Position numbers and translations under genes: made by a program. Below the pieces are notes generated by a model that ran no database searches, was not told the DNA's origin, and saw only the letters and a list, made by a program, of their open reading frames with translations. From assembly GCA_029204225.1 (NCBI GenBank), contig CM055098.1:17287775-17351774 (forward strand): a stretch of DNA of 64,000 nucleotides, given 5' to 3'. This stretch comes from Diphasiastrum complanatum. Taxonomy: Eukaryota; Streptophyta; Lycopodiopsida; Lycopodiales; Lycopodiaceae. Shown one piece after another: positions 36,247 to 50,830 of this stretch. The first letter of the stretch is position 1; each line of letters opens with the position of its first letter.

Positions 36247-39200
36247 CTTTATTAACATCTTTTGGGTGCATAAGACCAAAAAGAAAATATGTACAAGCAA
36301 CAGTGGGAGCATCATCCATAGGAGAACGTGGCCGTAAAATGCTATAAACTAGCTACGAATGAAAATAGAACAAAGCAGAAGTGAAATAAGCCCACAACCC
36401 GGGCCAGGTATAACAAAAGAACTACAAAAAAAGTACCAATGCCCACAACCCGGGCCAGGTGGAGAACAAGTACATATCAGCAAAAGTAAGTGTGAAGTGT
36501 CCGGTGAGTGGAGTGTAGAGTGGGCCCTGATGGAGGCAAGCGATGACTACATCTAGGCTTTTTCCGCGGTGGCACAAGGATAGGAATCTCATCATCGGAG
36601 TCATCAGCATGTGCCAGTGAGAAGCAGCTGCTGGGAGTCTAACCCCAAGTGATCTGGTACAGGCAGATGAGACTGACGGAGAGTAAGCATCTCACGAACA
36701 AGAAGTCCCAAGCGACGAGCACCAGGATAGGAGACAAAAGAGCGAAGTGTATGCGAGCCATTGCGAAAGAGACAGTAATACCTCCCCCGTATCTCATAAT
36801 ACAACAGACATCTGAGGAGGAAATGGGCTTCATCTTCCACCTCCTACAACGAGCACAAGCGACATAGACGACGCTCCCGGGGAATATCCCATGCACGACC
36901 AGCCTCAATAGCAAGCTAATAAGAGGAAATGCGCAACTGCCCAAGACGATAGCGCAGGGCGTGTGATAGGGGCTGTGAGAGATAGAGCGGCAACAATGGC
37001 AAACCAGAAGGATCCAGAAAGAGGAAGTGTGTTTGGTAATAGCATATATGAATGCGTACCACGAGGAAGATCCATGATAGAGATGCCCAGATGTCGTAAG
37101 AGATCAGACGCCTGCTGGTAACAGGATAGCTTGGCATGGGAATCAGCTAGGACACGTGAAGAAGTAACCGCAACAACTATGTATCTATCCGGGTGAGATG
37201 CACGAATCTCCTAAATCCGCTGAAGAAAAAGAATAAGGCAGAAAAAGCCCTCAAGGATGATCGGAGGAGTAGCAAACTCAGCACATAGGATATCATGAGG
37301 GGTGGTAGTCTTGGCACGTATCATGCGACCCAACATAGCGGCCTGAATGCGGGAAATGCCTACCCAGTCCCGGAGAGAAAGTCCTAGCAACTAGATCTCG
37401 GAGGCATACATCACTGTTGGAACCACCCATGTGTGAAACAACTGGCATCTAGTAGCAGGATCAAAAATATGATTCATTGTACAACCACGCTCGAACTGGA
37501 CCAATACTAAAAGACCGGAGGAAATGTGTGCAAATGCATCCTGGCGGAAACCAAGAAGGGGCCCAGTAAATAGGACTCCCAAGTAAATGTAAGAGGCAAC
37601 AATGTCAACTTCCTGGCCATCATAGAAGAATTGACAATTGTGAAGGCTTTGTCGATTGGTGTTGAAATCATGATCTTCGTCTTTTTTAAGTTAACAGAGA
37701 GACCTCAAGCAACACAAAACCGATGTAGAACCTGTAAGTGACACTGCAACCCTTCTGGTGAAGGAGAAAGTAAAGCAGAATGGGGATGAGCAAATGAGCC
37801 AACGGGCAACCATCTCCACCTTCTTCACGAATGAGGCGCTCAAGATCATCAATATAAAGTGCAAACAGCGGAGGGGACAGTGGACAGCCTTGCTTGATGC
37901 CAACAGTGCCACGGATGGGAGAAGACAAATCAGTACCCAGCCGAATACGTGCTAGAACTCTCTCATACAGAGCAACCACTGTCGCGAGAATAGAGTCGGA
38001 AAAGCCAAGCTAACGTAGTCTGCTGATCAAAAGATGACGGGGAACAGTATTAAAGGCCTTAGAGAGATCAACGAAACAAGCAAATACCTTCTTGCCCATA
38101 TGCTTTGCCTCCTCAATGATAGTACGTAGAGTGAGGACATGATCAAGGGTGCTATAACCCCGGCAGAAGCCAGCCTAGCCAGTCGCATACAATAGTCGAG
38201 AGTCAGCCTTTTCCATAACGAAGTTCTGGAGAATAGTGGCGTACAACTTGGCCATGGTATGACCAATCATAATAGTGTGATAGTTGTGGACATTCATGGC
38301 ATCGCCTGCTTTAAGAATGGGGTGAAGGAGATTGGTGGCCCAAGGTATGGGGAAACCATCAACGACAGAGCGGTTGAAACAACGAGCCAGGAAAGGGGAG
38401 GCGAGTTTGGCAATTGGTTTGAGGAGCTCGGCTAATAGGAGGTCAATGTCAGACGTACGATTGTTCTTGAGTTTGCAGATGGTGGCTTCAACCATGTCAG
38501 GAGAAAAGAGGTCACAATGGGTAGGACGAGAAGAAAGAGAGATGGAAGGGTGAGCAGTTGTATATAGGTTGGTTGCATAGTCGACCCAGGATTGAAGAGG
38601 GATGGGTGCAATGGATAGGGGCTTATGAAGAAAGATCTTCCAAAAAGTAGCCAAGGAAGCAGAGTGGAGGGAGCGAAGGAGGTAGGAGGAACGGAAAGAA
38701 AAGTAGGCCACTTTCTTTTTGCGAAGAAGGGAACGAAGCTGCTTTTCTGCAGAAGAAGACAGTGTAGAATTGGAGAATTTGAGAAACTTGACATATTTCT
38801 GGAAGAAAGAACAGCCGTTGTCATACCATTTATTATGGGTACAACGATGAGGAGGAGGCTTGGGTAGTGACATCAGAGGAGGAAGGAAAGTGGTCCAGAA
38901 GACAAGAGACGTGGGCAACATAGGCCTGGGATTGATGAGGAGGTATACGATAGCACCCTATAGAGCTAGTAACGCCGTCAGAAAGGGCTTGAAAAGGATC
39001 ACCTCCCAAATCCATAAACACTGAAGTGTGGGGAGCAAAGTAGCACACTGCAACAAACAAGTCCTGGTCCAGCCCCAAGAAGGATGCAGTAATCTGAAGC
39101 CACAAGCTTAGAGTAGCTAAAAGTGATGCAAGAAAGTGTCATGCACAAAAAAGGTAGATCTAGCCACAAAGAAAGCTAGGAAGAAGTGGGAGTTGCATGG

Positions 39201-39287
39201 AGATAGAAGCAATGAGGAGATGATGGCTGCGTGGAGATGGTGATGGAGATGGAGATGAAAGCGTGGAGGTGAATAGGGAGATGGATG

Positions 39288-39346
<59 letters not shown>
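36196..39346 (-). mobile_element. LINE inserted in copia gag (endonuclease remnant, RT, zinc motif)
   Basis: On the minus strand the copy starts in (CT)28 (39291-39346). It has an endonuclease fragment (LDQDLFVAVCYFAPH, 39060) joined by a deletion to later sequence. Reverse transcriptase follows from 38921: LLHPILKAGDAMNVHNYHTI, then KVFACFVDLSKAFNTVPR and GIKQGCPLSPPLFALYIDDL. The catalytic (F/Y)ADD block, expected near 37790, is missing. A C-terminal VEDEAHFLLRCLLYYEIR zinc-like motif lies near 36780-36840. The 3' end is GATGTTAATAAAGC plus (TTTC)n at 36196-36246. Stops and frameshifts show it is dead. Its 3' terminus matches the plus-strand copies at 25.2-31.0 kb. Confidence 0.88.
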
Positions 39347-39350
<4 letters not shown>

Positions 39351-42030
39351 CTTCCTTCATTTGAAGGATTGTATGGTTTACTCATGCATGAAGAAATGAG
39401 GAGGAAGAAACTTTCTAAAAGAGAAGGTGATGATGAGCAAGACCTTCCTTCAGGGGAAGTCAAGATCATAAAGAATGTTCTATTTGTACCAAGGTTGGAG
39501 AAGAACCTACTTTTGGTTGGGGCCATTACTAAACAAAACATGACATGAGTCTACATGTTTAGTGAAGGACAATTAGCATGATGATAGGATCATTGCTAAA
39601 GGATTGTAGGTAGGTGGTCCTTATAGGTTGCATACTACTATCCTGACTCATGAAGTCTATGTTGCAAAGACTTCCAATCAGGACAAGTTAAGGCACGAGA
39701 GATATGAACAATAGCCTACAAGTGTTGAAGAAGGATGATATGGTAATTGGATTACCCTCTATCAAGTCAAGCATTGACATTTGTGAATGGTGTGTGCATG
39801 GCAAGCAACAAAGGAAAAGGTTTCCTAAATCAAAAGTTGTCAGGGCAAAGCAAGTACCTAAACTTGTTCATTGATGGGGCAACTACTTGAACATGACATC
39901 TTTCAAAAATCCAAGCATGGGTGTACCGCATCCATAAAGAGGGCGCTACAACATCAAACTCAATTTGTGTAGACCCATTCAAACTAGATCTGCGGGGGGG
40001 GGGGGGGGTTCTACTTCATGACCCTCATCGATGATTTTTCATGACCTTCATCAATTAAATTTCATAGAAGGTATGAGTTTAGTTCTAAAGCAAAAAGCTG
40101 AGGCAATCAAGTACGTCAGAATCTTCAAGGCTTGGTTGAAACAAATAGGCATGAAGATAAAGGTACACAAATTTGACAAAGGTGGTGAGTACATATTAGG
40201 ATACGAGGGTTCAATGACGTGTGCAATTCAAGTGGAATCGAGTGTCAATTTGCTACTCCATATACTCAACAAAATGGTGTCTGAGAGAAAGAACGGGTCC
40301 ATAATTGTGCACGTAGCATGCTCAAGGCTAAGGCATTGCCAAACTCTTTATGGGCTGAAACTATGTACACCATTGTATTCTTGTTGAACAACAGCCCTAC
40401 AAAAGCAATGGAGGGAATCATGCTGAAGAGGCGTACAATGGCAATAAGCCAAAGGTGGGACTACTTTGAGTATTTGGATGTACCGCCTATGCACACATAC
40501 CCAACGATGACAAGAAGAAGCTAGACGCAAAATCTATCAAGTGTACATTTTTGGATATAGTGAGGAAGCAAAAGCATATGTATTGTACAATCTCGAGATA
40601 AGAAAGAAGATTTTGAGAAGAGATGTTGCCTTTGATGAAGAGTCAAGACCATGCACCTCAGGGGGAGGAGCATGAGAACAATGGTAAAAGTGAGTAGCTT
40701 CCCATTATTGATTTCAATGAGCAAGTCTCAAAGGAGCCCAATCACCTCCCCGTTTGAAAAGTTTACCCAGGTGGTATTGGCAAACAATGAAAGATGGAGG
40801 GATGATGGAAGGTGAATGTAGCAGGGAATGTGCAAGGAGAACTTACATGAAACCCATGAAACACGAGAGTCGGGGGACCAACATTGCACTTATCACATCT
40901 ATCTTTGAGTCACACGAGCCACAGTCATTCTATGAAGCCGAGAAGGTAAATGTATGGCAAAATGCCATTTAAGAGGACTATGACTCCATTATGCAGAATG
41001 ATACATGGGAGCTTGCGGACTGACCTGATTGGAAAGCAAGCAATAGGTTTCAAATGGGCTTATAGGACCAAATATCATGCAAGTGTCAAGATAGAGAAGC
41101 ATAAGGCAAGATTTGTTGCAAAAAGTTTTGCTCAACAGGACATTTGCTCCCTATTGCTAAGATAACATCAATAAAAACCATGTTGGCAGTGGCAACCTAT
41201 TTTCATTGGGACATTACAACAAATGGATGTTAAAAGTGCCTTCCTTTATAGAGAATTGAAGGAAGAGGTTTACATGGAGCAGCCAAAAGGCTTTGAGGCT
41301 GAAGGTTTATAAGCTTAAAAAAGCTTTGTGCAAGTTAAAGAAAGCGCCCAGGGCATGGTATAGTCAAATAATATATTGATGATTAATTAACAAAACATAA
41401 CTTTTGAGAGAAGTAAACTTGACTATAGCTCGTATGTTTTGAGAGAGAAAGAGGACATAATGATTATTGTTCTCTATTTTGATGATCTAATCATCACAGG
41501 TAGCAATAAGCTACTTATTGCTAAGGTTAAAGAAGATCTTTCAAGTGAATTTCACATGAAAGATTTGGGCTCAGTAAATTATTCCCTAAGATCAAAAGTT
41601 TGGAGGAAACATTATATTCTTTCTATATCGCAGGCAAAGTATGCAAATGAGCGTCTTCGAAGATTCAAATGCAAGATTACAAGCCTATAGCCACTCTCGA
41701 TGATACAAATAAGCCATCCATGGAATGATGGGACACCCTTTATGGACGAAACGCTATATCGTCAATTGGTGGGCAACTTGATATATCTTACAAATACCAA
41801 ACCAGACATGGCACATACAATTGGTGTTGCAAGTCAATGTATGAGTAAACCTACATAGGCACATTGGAATTCAGCCAAGCAAATTCTGAGGTATTTAAAA
41901 GGAACTTCTACATATGACATTGATTACACAGATGATGAAAACCTTCAATTGGAAGGTTATTATGATGCGGATTGGGCAAGAGACAAGAATGATCATAGAT
42001 TGACAACAGGTTATTCATTTCACCTAGGCC
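39347..42030 (+). pseudogene. Ty1/copia gag-pol relic, 3' part
   Basis: After the LINE, gag resumes (PSFEGLYGLLMHEEMRRK) and runs into a protease C-terminus (NVLFVPRLEKNLLLVG, about 39475). Integrase fragments follow (KIKVHKFDKGGEYI at 40160, LNKMVSERKN, LPNSLWAETM). Reverse transcriptase comes next with EKHKARFVAKSFAQQ (41095) and the YFDDLIITGS active-site block (41475). RNase H traces (ILRYLKGTSTYDIDYTDDE, DADWARDKND, about 41890-41990) complete it. Domain order and motifs are those of a plant copia element with many stops and frameshifts. A G run lies near 39993-40007. Confidence 0.9.
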
Positions 42031-43615
42031 ACCTGTGAGGCTATATGGTTAAGGCGCTTGCTAGGTGACATGCAGATTGCTCAATTGAGTCCTACAATGA
42101 TGTATTACGATAGCCAAAGTTGTCAAGTCGACTAACAACAGTTCATACGGGAGAAAATGCATAGCGAAGTTCTGTGGCACCAAAGATCAAACTGTAGAGC
42201 CACTTATTAAACAGAAATCTGAAAAGTTTAGACAGTCTTTAGGTGTTACATTAAATAAAATAGCCATTAAAGGGGGGTTTTGAAATATAATGCCTATTTT
42301 ACCCCTTGTGGCTCTAGGCACTTAAAAGGTTTTATGTTATATGCCCTCCTCTCTCTTACTAATCAAGCATTTGATATTTTCGTCTTTGGTTTCTTGTGGT
42401 GCTTAACCTTTCCTTCGATCGTTGATGCTTTCATAATTAGTCCTTCAAGCTTTCATATGTTGTGTATGTTATTGAGGTTAAGATATTTCATAAATAGACC
42501 TGTATGTTCATTGGTTGGGACTTGAGAGTGGACACAGCTTATAATACTTGCACAACATTGGTTGGCCCCACCTCAATGGCCCTCTGGACGTGGCGAAACA
42601 TATACTCTCCAATTACAAATGTGTCTGCGTTGGAGGCAACAATGGCTCTCAAAAATGTAGAGCCCATACAGGAAGATAACAATTTATTTAGTGGAAGCTC
42701 CTTGTATCACTCCAACCATCTAAAATGATGGAGCATCCAAACCTCAATAGTAAATTCCTATTTGAAAATGAGCACAATGGCAATCGCATTTTAGCAATTT
42801 AGTAAACAATTGAAGTGGACACTGTGCACACGACAGTGTGGGTCACTGGCATGCATGCATACCATGCAATAGGTATGAGGGCCAGTAATGCCCATTAAGC
42901 TAGCAGTAGCTTGTATACAGTCTGATCAGGATGAGTCATTTGCTGAACTTAAGTCCTTGTTTTCCCTTTTTTTTTTGTCTAGAGGTTCAGCACGTACCTC
43001 CTCTGCTCAACCAGTTCCTTCCGTACCTAGTCCACCAGTTAGTCAGTCAGTTAGTAAGTAGTGCACACTGCATCTACTTCTGCTATAAATTATGCTCTTA
43101 CACAAGCTGTAATCGAGATAGCTCATTAATGATTAGTCTACGCCTATGGAAGAACAGAGAGGAGAAGAAGAAGAATGAATACTTCTAATGACCAACTATT
43201 GAACTTGTTGATAATTGAAATGAATTGATCTAATGATCTATTTGTAGTTATTGATGGCACGGCCCTAACGCAATGCACCATTATCCACCTAGCAGGTTCC
43301 ACATGGAGCTAAGGGATTGGATCCCAAATATGTAGAGGATAAGACTCCACTATCCAATCTGCTTCAGTCATTACTTGGTAACCCTCAAGAATTGATTCGA
43401 CTATGTGTCGACAATATGTGTATTTTTGCAGACGATCTCGAAACCTTCGACACTTTCTCAACAATGCGAGTAAAAACTGCAGAGTAGTTCCACATTACAG
43501 AATGATTTCAGGAATGAAATCTAACACCACATTCTCTCACTCACACACACTCCTCATCATACACACTTGCCTCACGCACCATTGTCACACACAAATGTCA
43601 AATGCACAATGAACA

Positions 43616-43683
<68 letters not shown>

Positions 43684-44664
43684 GTCCGCTTCCTTCAAAC
43701 CATGAAATGGCCATTTTTTTCCCAGTCAAACAATTTGAACAAAAGGCCAATTCGAACCAGCCCGATTCGAACCAACAATTCTTTAAATTTTGCTTAAAAG
43801 ACATAAGTAGTATAGACTAGACTTTACATTTAACATTAAGTATGAACATTGTGAGTCATTTCATTTAGATTGATCAGTGCTCTTTTGACCTTCTAATCCA
43901 TATTGTTGAATTGGTAAGTTTGAATAGTTGAGAAATGGTCATTCAGTAGAGCATTAGATAATTCTATGACACATCATCTGATTATCAAGTGATGGAGAAA
44001 TCCAAGTTGACTTAGTCTGACATAGGCAATGGAGACTGTCTAATATCTGTAGTCATAATACCAGGATGAACCCAAAGGTAATTTCTAGCACAGAGATGGA
44101 TGCTAATCGCAGTATCTCCGTATCTTGAAACTTTATTTAGTGATAGATGAACTCAAAGTTGAGCTACAGGAATAAGTTAGTGATCTGAGATGCTAGCGTC
44201 TCTCTAAATACTAATTTTAGTAGAGAGCTCTAGGATTTCGATGAATCCATATACCATCATCTAAAGTGTGACGAGGTTCTATTGTGGCAGTAAATGGAGA
44301 TATTAGAACGGTTAAGATAGATTTATCCGACGGAATATGGTAACCATCTCATAACACTGCGGCAGTCAGCCATTGGTTGGAAGACTGTTCACATGAAATA
44401 TTGGACAAAGGGTTTAGTACAAGGTCCAAGTGCAAGTGCTATTTGGCAGTCAGTGCTGATTCCTCGTAAAAATTCTGGAAAAAGTTTAATGCGAGATATA
44501 TTCCTTCATTGTTTGTCCTTCTGAATTTTCTGATAAAGAGTTTTAGTCTTTGGCAGGCAAAGGTAGATTCTGCTGTTTAAGGTGACTTTCACTTGACATC
44601 AGGCCAATGAAAAGTCAAAATCCATAGATCATTTCCAGCATTCAGACGAGAATGATATACTCAC
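42031..44664. other. 5' part of FBPase intron 1
   Basis: A possible tRNA-like segment sits at 42027-42100 (see findings) and a (CT)31 run at 43619-43680. The repeated TTAGTCAGTCAGTTAG near 43040 is a minor simple repeat. No coding frame is recognised. Confidence 0.5.
43619..43680. repeat. (CT)31 microsatellite
   Basis: A CT run of about 62 nt follows GAACATAT. Confidence 0.95.
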
Positions 44665-45147
44665 CGAAACAATATCTAAAGGTTTTGGTACATCCCTCGT
44701 GCTGCTGCTGCCTGCTTCAAGAGAGGCTTCAACATTCTGAGTCACCGAGGACAGACCTGAAGGCGATCCAAGCACAGCAGCAATCTGTTTGCAAGCAGCC
44801 TGTAGATGTAAAATGACTGGCATGAGGCCTTCTTCGACCCTGGCGTCCTGTTCCCCAATGAAAGCCAACAAGCTCTGACCAAAAACGGGATGATTCATGC
44901 TATCAGCACCCAGTGGAGGCCACCTCTTAGCAAGGTGCACAGCCGAAGACGTGCGGGGTCGTGGAACTACTGTCAATGGAAGAATATGCGGCACTCTAGT
45001 ATTGTTATTGGTGAAGAGGATGCGGCCAGAGGCAGAGGCAGCAGAAGAAGTGTGAGGATTGGCAAGGAAATGGGAAGAAGAGTGGGAGGGGGTGAGGGAG
45101 GGGGCAGAGGAGGATGGGGAAAGCGAGAGGGATGGTTGGATGATCAT
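44665..45147 (-). CDS. cFBP2: Chloroplast fructose-1,6-bisphosphatase II, exon 1
   Basis: Exon 1 is 483 bp (161 codons). Residues 1-70 are rich in Ser, Ala, Pro and Arg with few acidic residues (SLSLSPSSSAPSLTPSHSSS), as in chloroplast transit peptides. The enzyme then begins: LMPVILHLQAACKQIAAVLG and DVPKPLDIVS, which continues in exon 2 as NDLLKS. Product and isoform follow from the three exons together: 426 aa, FBPase fold, metal site in exon 2, no cysteine loop. The likely role is stromal fructose-1,6-bisphosphate hydrolysis without light/thioredoxin control. The ATG at 45147 is the first Met in the open frame after the TATA-like box. The next in-frame Met, about residue 78, would remove the transit peptide. 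Confidence 0.93.
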
Positions 45148-45168
45148 GGAGATAAATCTGAGCTTTCC

Positions 45169-45176
45169 TTTATATA
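45169..45176 (-). promoter_or_regulatory. cFBP2: TATA-like box upstream of FBPase ATG
   Basis: The minus strand reads TATATAAA, 22 nt before the ATG. A GAA/GAC-rich tract at 45183-45245 lies just upstream. The spacing is short: transcription about 30 nt downstream of this box would start at or near the ATG. The real start may lie further upstream, in the purine-rich tract. Confidence 0.35.
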
Positions 45177-45299
45177 TGGACGATCGTCGTCGTCTTCTTC
45201 TTCTTCTTCTTCGTCTCCTTCTTCTTCTTCTTCGTCTCCTGCTGCTTATGCTGCTTCTTTTTCTGTTTTCTGGCTTTTGTGTCTCTTGATCTTCTTTCT

Positions 45300-47025
<1,726 letters not shown>

Positions 47026-47029
47026 CATT

Positions 47030-47330
47030 ATCGACACATTGAATTTGATTATCATCTTGCTTATAAATTGGAAATACCACCATCTAAGATACATCCTGAT
47101 TTTCACATTTCGTAATTAAAGAAATATGTTGTGGGTGATGATCCTATTTTTTATTCTATTGACTACGTTCCTAAAATTCATGATAACTATAATATTCTTT
47201 TACTTGAGAAAATGCTAGATAGTAAAATACTTGAGATTAGGCATCGAACCATAACAAATTTTTGTGTATAGTGGTGAGATCTTGATGAGGTGGATGGAAT
47301 TTGGCAATTGGCAAAAAAACTTTAAAATTA
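47030..47330 (+). pseudogene. Ty3/gypsy integrase C-terminus and chromodomain relic
   Basis: One frame reads YKLEIPPSKIHPDFHIS, a stop, LKKYVVGDDPIFYSIDYVP and LLEKMLDSKILEIRHRT, then ITNFCV and W with stops between. This matches the end of gypsy integrase (HPVFHVS...LKK) followed by a chromodomain (ILDSK...RHRTI...V.W). Nothing of the rest of the element is recognised nearby. Confidence 0.82.
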
Positions 47331-47691
47331 TTTTGAGTCAGCACAAGAGTGCGTTAGACGTGACATATCTTAAACATTCTATACATTTTATACTAAGTTC
47401 TCTTGTAAGTGAGAGGGAATGCCAAAATTTTGTGATGTTCAAAACTCTTTTCACATATTTAACAGCTACTAGTTAACTTTTTCCAAGGTCTCAAGCAAAT
47501 TTAACCTATTAAAAATTCATGACGACTTAAATCATGGGTTAACGCCCCCTTTAAGACCACCTTTTGAAAGGTATTTCCTAAACGGTCTCCTTCACCCCTT
47601 TACAACCACCATTTGGAAGGGTCACACACCTCTATTAGAGGTTCTGTGTGTGTGCACGTGCATGCGTGTGTCTCATTTTATTCATCTTCCC

Positions 47692-48863
<1,172 letters not shown>

Positions 48864-48868
48864 GTCCA

Positions 48869-49786
48869 TGTAGCGCCGGCACCTCAAAGGACGCTGGGAC
48901 TTGAGCAGTTTCCCCAACACGTGCTTAAGTCTAACATTCATCTATCATGCACTTACATAAAAGCCAACTTAGAAACGTAACAAGCTTATCCATTCAGACT
49001 TTAAGAAAACTAAAATCCCAACCAACCCGAAAGCCAACTCAGACTCCGTCCCCAAAAGGTAACCAAAGGCAAAGACAAGCCACACATGAAACTCAAGGCA
49101 TAGTGGTCGCCAAACTGACCAAATGGCATAGCGATGAGCCACACGTCGGTGATGTGGACCCTTAGGCGTCGGCAATGCAAAAAGGTTGTAGTAAGGGTCC
49201 TTCCACTTGGACCAGTCCCGGAGGTGAAACCAAAATGGTAATCATCCCCAAGGATCAACTATATTAAATTTGGAAGAGGTTACATTCATACATAGACTGA
49301 CTGGTCTAGGGGCCAACAACACGTGCTGGGCATTGTGCCTGACTCGTGTTGGTAGAGGGAGCTGAGACCTGGCGACTGGATTCCTGGCACTGGTTGAGCT
49401 GCCCAAGTTTCTGTCTGCCAAACTCCCCTATAATTCTGGTGTGATTCGGCGCACCCCCTCTGTCCTGGAATATAGTGCTTTCTGGTAAAGCACGCTTTTT
49501 AGGACTTAGTTTTTATTTTGCTGATTAAGCCTGGCAAGCCTGGCAAAATCAGTCTGGCTCCCGGACATGGGTCCCGGGAGCCATCTTGGCGACATAATCA
49601 ACTTGCTTCCTGAGTAGGCCATGACTCGAGCTCCAGAGCTAGCTCATGACTTGTGACTACTTGACTGGCTCACAACAGGTCGGAGGCTCAGTCCCTGACG
49701 TTCTAACTTGCTCTGGGACCTTAGGGAACGTCTACCCTTAGAGTCTTACAGGGCACGTTGGGTGCACCCGAGTCAGCTTTACAACA
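48869..49786 (-). repeat. 3' LTR of the 4.0-kb element
   Basis: This 918-bp LTR is nearly identical to 51971-52891. On the minus strand it starts TGTTGTAAAGC, next to the polypurine tract GAGGGGAGGA (49787-49797), and ends GGCGCTACA. It is flanked on the outside by GTCCA at 48864-48868. Confidence 0.92.
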
Positions 49787-50152
49787 TCCTCCCCTCGTTT
49801 GAGAAAGCTGATGTCCTGATCAGGGCCAAACTAGAACCTAAAACTCATGGCACGGGCTTAATTCACCGGCCAAACTTTATTCACATATACAAGGGCACGG
49901 GCTTGATTCACCAGCCAAAGGAGACCAACTGTAAAGAGAAGTAAAACATTGTGTTTGCACTTAGCATAGGAAAAGTGTGGATCTAGTTCACTTACGTAAA
50001 ACCTATGTAAAGCTGCTGCATTTAGATATAGACTGAAGCTCACCCCTTCGATGAAAAAGATGGCTTACTTTATTAACATGAAAGAAAAAAGGTACTTACA
50101 GCTCCCTTAAGCCTCATATATGTCGTTTTTGTCGTACGTCCGGATGAGTCCC

Positions 50153-50437
50153 CTAGGACTCTACATTTTTCGTTTGGTAGCCCAAGTTGAGCTCTTTGAG
50201 CTCTGCATCGACACTTGGATTCACCTCTGATGTAGAAGCTGCAGGCAATGTTGGCTCCATTTGACCTCGCGTCATCTGGTTTGTCACTGCTGGTTGTCCT
50301 TCGTTAGAGAGATGAGCTTTCGTTTGCTCACACAAGTTGAGCTCCTTGAGCTCTGCATCGGCACTTGGATTCATCTTTGATGTAGAAACTGCAGGCAATG
50401 TTGGCTCCATTTGGTCCTGTGTTAGCTGATTTGTCAC
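50153..50437 (-). CDS. Repeat-containing ORF in the LTR element, unknown
   Basis: This 94-aa frame consists of two tandem copies of a segment of about 50 residues: QMEPTLPAVSTSKMNPSADA and QMEPTLPAASTSEVNPSVDA, each followed by ELKELNL. I do not recognise the protein. It lies between the protease remnant and the 3' LTR. It may be a spacer with an internal duplication rather than a functional gene. Confidence 0.35.
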   Translation of the reverse strand: MTNQLTQDQMEPTLPAVSTSKMNPSADAELKELNLCEQTKAHLSNEGQPAVTNQMTRGQMEPTLPAASTSEVNPSVDAELKELNLGYQTKNVES

Positions 50438-50497
50438 TGTTGGCTACCCTTCGTTAAAGAGAGATGGTTGGCTCAGGTTCATTTGTGTCGTTCCTTT

Positions 50498-50830
50498 CTA
50501 GTTGGTCCTTTGACATAGCTCTGACGACACAAGGTCTCCTGGCATTATATAATAATACAAGGTTAACCCCTTTTGCCAAGAAGGCCACCACGTGTTCGTT
50601 AAGCTTAATCCCAAGATAGCATCGAAGGCATCCATCTTCAAGATTGTGAACGTTAGTCGATTCTTCCAGGTGCCCAGTGAGATTGGTAAGTTGGTTGTCA
50701 ATCTACAAGTGGTCATTTTACCTTTTGCGGTCTCCACACAAATAGGGATCACATTTTCTTCACATTGGATGCCCAATTCCCCCCATTGGGGTTGCTTGTG
50801 TGTTTTCCTATTATGCAAATACAAGAACAA
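50498..50830 (-). pseudogene. Retropepsin C-terminal fragment
   Basis: The frame contains TNLPISLGTWKNRLTFTILK, then MDAFDAILGLSLTNTWW and WQKGLTLYY. This resembles the second half of plant gypsy protease (FDAILGMDWL...). The catalytic D(T/S)G block is not in the frame. Confidence 0.7.

Larger units (their letters stand above)
25009..44664 (-). other. FBPase intron 1 (19.7 kb), filled with transposons
   Basis: Donor GTGAGT follows GATATTGTTTCG at 44665 and the acceptor is CCAG at 25009. Joining the two gives PKPLDIVS-NDLLKS in phase 0, exactly the continuity expected of the family. Inside lie five plus-strand LINE copies, a plus-strand copia relic split by a minus-strand LINE, a GC-rich module and several microsatellites. 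I found no further FBPase exon in it and none is needed. Confidence 0.88.
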
